Assembly: GCA_947068385.1 (NCBI GenBank)
Contig: CAMTBF010000200.1
Location: forward strand, 1 to 6,815
Reading direction: 5' to 3'
Length of the DNA stretch: 6,815 bases
Source: an uncultured Lachnospiraceae bacterium
Lineage (GTDB): Bacteria > Bacillota > Clostridia > Lachnospirales > Lachnospiraceae
Of the stretch, positions 5,398 through 6,815 are shown in pieces (the stretch's first letter is position 1; the number at the start of each line of letters is the position of its first letter). Both the position numbers and the translations under genes were made by a program. Below the pieces are notes generated by a model. It saw only the letters and a list, made by a program, of their open reading frames with translations, was not told the DNA's origin and ran no database searches.

Positions 5398-6815
5398 TCA
5401 AATGCCATCCTCCTGTGCAAGCTCCAGGGCCTTGAGCGAAGACTTGGCTTTGTTCAGGCACTCTTCGAACTCTTTCTCGGGAACGGAGTCGGCTACGATT
5501 CCGGCGCCGCTCCTGACGAACACCTTGCCGTTCTTCTTGTAGGCGATGCGGATGGCGATGCAGGTGTCCATGTTTCCCGTAAAGTCGATGTATCCGATGG
5601 CCCCGCCGTAGATGCCCCTCTTATTGTCCTCCAGCTCCCCGATGAGCTGGCAGGCCCGGATCTTCGGCGCGCCGGAAAGGGTTCCCGCGGGCAGCACCGC
5701 TTCGATGGCATCCAGCGCATCGAACTCTTCCCGGATTTCCCCCCGGACAGTGGAGCCGATGTGCATCACATGGGAGAAGCGCTCGATGGAGTGGAGCTTC
5801 TCCACCTGCACGGAGCCGAAGCGGCTGATCTTGCCCAGGTCGTTGCGGCCTAAGTCCACCAGCATGTTGTGTTCGGCCAGCTCCTTTCCGTCTGCCAGCA
5901 GCTCGGCTTCCAGGGCCTGGTCCTCCGCGGGGGTCCTGCCCCTGGGCCTGGTTCCGGCCAGGGGGAAGGTATGCAGCACGCCGTCCTCCAGCTTGACCAG
6001 GGTTTCGGGGGAGGCCCCGGCCACCTCCACGTCGGTCCCGGCGAAATAGAACATGTAGGGGGAGGGATTGATGGTGCGCAACATCCGGTAGGTGTGGAAG
6101 AGGCTCCCCTCAAAAGGGGCGCTCAGGCGGTTGGAAAGCACGATCTGGAAGATGTCGCCCTCCCGGATATGCCGCTTTGCCTGTTCCACCATGGCGCAGA
6201 ACTGCTCTCTATTGAAAAGCGGGGTGACCTCCCCCAGCAGCCTCCCCCCAGGCTCCTCCCTCTTCTCGCCGTTCTTCAAAAGCTCCATGAGCTGCCTCAA
6301 TTCCAGGACTGCCTTGTAGTAGCCTGTCTCCGGCTCGTCCAGGGGCATATTGGCTATGAGGACGATCTTCTGCCGCAGATGGTCGAAGGCGATGACCTTG
6401 TCAAAGAGCATCAGGTCCACATCCTTGAAGCGCTCGGTATCCGCCGCGGCGCATCTGACGGAGGGCTCGCTGTACCCGAAGTATTCATAGGAGAAATACC
6501 CCACCAGCCCGCCTGTAAAGGGCGGAAGGTAGTCGAAGCGGGGGCTTTTGTGGCTGGCCAGTATCTGGCGCAGATACCGGGAAGGGCTGTCCGTGCGCAC
6601 CTCCAGTGTCCCCATGCGCATCATGCCGTTCAGGCAGGTGACTTCCAGCTTCGGGTCGAAGCCCAGGAAGGTATAGCGCCCCCAGGTCTCGTTTGCCTGT
6701 GCGGATTCCAGCATATAACAGTGCGTGGATACGTTCTTCAGGATCCTCATGGCTTCGATTGGCGTGATTTCTGTGGCGGCGGATTTGGGTTTTCCAGTAT
6801 TTTTGATTTTGACAA
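5398..6815 (-). CDS. trpE: Anthranilate synthase component I, 5' end beyond the window
   Basis: This chorismate-using subunit makes anthranilate with ammonia from TrpG. The frame is open to the right edge, with 471 residues visible. Numbering from the first visible residue, the tryptophan-feedback motif region LES is at 35-37 and NPSPYMFY at 249-256. The chorismate-site motifs follow: PLAGTRPRG (284-292), AEHNMLVDLGRNDLG (313-327), HVMH (348-351), LPAGTLSGAPKIRA (374-387), GIYGGAIGYI (400-409) and RSGAGIVADSVPEKEFEE (434-451). All look intact, so a feedback-inhibited enzyme is expected. An ATG at 6750 is not the likely start: ITPIEAM, a typical TrpE N-terminal stretch, reads through it and it has no ribosome binding site. 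Perhaps 10-30 residues are missing. It is the first operon gene; its promoter and leader are outside the window. Confidence 0.96.
   Translation of the reverse strand, partial: VKIKNTGKPKSAATEITPIEAMRILKNVSTHCYMLESAQANETWGRYTFLGFDPKLEVTCLNGMMRMGTLEVRTDSPSRYLRQILASHKSPRFDYLPPFTGGLVGYFSYEYFGYSEPSVRCAAADTERFKDVDLMLFDKVIAFDHLRQKIVLIANMPLDEPETGYYKAVLELRQLMELLKNGEKREEPGGRLLGEVTPLFNREQFCAMVEQAKRHIREGDIFQIVLSNRLSAPFEGSLFHTYRMLRTINPSPYMFYFAGTDVEVAGASPETLVKLEDGVLHTFPLAGTRPRGRTPAEDQALEAELLADGKELAEHNMLVDLGRNDLGKISRFGSVQVEKLHSIERFSHVMHIGSTVRGEIREEFDALDAIEAVLPAGTLSGAPKIRACQLIGELEDNKRGIYGGAIGYIDFTGNMDTCIAIRIAYKKNGKVFVRSGAGIVADSVPEKEFEECLNKAKSSLKALELAQEDGI

Noticed and set aside
6748..6750. ATG at 6750 as the trpE start
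   Set aside because: The conserved ITPIEAM stretch runs through it, no ribosome binding site precedes it, and the frame stays open to the window edge.
6807..6815. TTGACA-like -35 box at the right edge
   Set aside because: It is on the plus strand, lies inside the trpE frame and faces out of the window; no -10 box or downstream gene can be seen.
1..6815. A novel defence, mobile or biosynthetic system in the window
   Set aside because: Apart from the adapter, the TnpV-like fragment and short spacers, the window is filled by seven standard trp genes with intact motifs; no CRISPR array, tRNA, rRNA or unknown gene was seen.

Overview
The window holds an almost complete tryptophan biosynthesis operon, entirely on the minus strand, in the order trpE-trpG-trpD-trpC-trpF-trpB-trpA (right to left). 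These seven separate genes supply every step from chorismate to L-tryptophan. The unfused trpEGDCFBA order, the protein signatures, the AGGAGG-type ribosome binding sites and a fragment of a TnpV-like transposon protein at the left end all point to a fairly GC-rich member of the Clostridia. A gut-type Lachnospiraceae or relative is most likely. The taxonomic call is an inference from protein character, not a database match.

Layout from left to right. Positions 1-41 are not biological: they match the Illumina TruSeq/P5 adapter. Positions 42-152 (minus strand) encode about 37 residues resembling the C-terminal half of TnpV, cut off by the adapter. Positions 153-197 are a short spacer without a recognisable terminator. 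Then come trpA (198-968), trpB (961-2151), trpF (2144-2806), trpC (2803-3597), trpD (3627-4649), a 141-nt spacer with a long-range inverted repeat, trpG (4791-5360) and trpE (5398 to the right edge, 5' end missing). trpC-F-B-A are joined by 4- or 8-nt stop/start overlaps, suggesting translational coupling. The junctions trpE/trpG (37 nt), trpG/trpD (141 nt) and trpD/trpC (29 nt) are looser.

How the genes work together. TrpE and TrpG form anthranilate synthase: TrpG releases ammonia from glutamine and TrpE joins it to chorismate. TrpD adds phosphoribose, TrpF isomerises the product, and TrpC closes the indole ring. The TrpA-TrpB complex cleaves indole-glycerol phosphate and condenses indole with serine. 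The catalytic residues I could locate are intact in all seven, with one conservative change in TrpA (Glu where enterobacterial TrpA has Asp60). The operon promoter and any leader, T-box or attenuator would lie beyond the right edge and cannot be assessed.

I found no undescribed biological system. The points worth a second look are the adapter contamination, the doubtful TnpV junction beside it, and the unexplained structured spacer between trpG and trpD.
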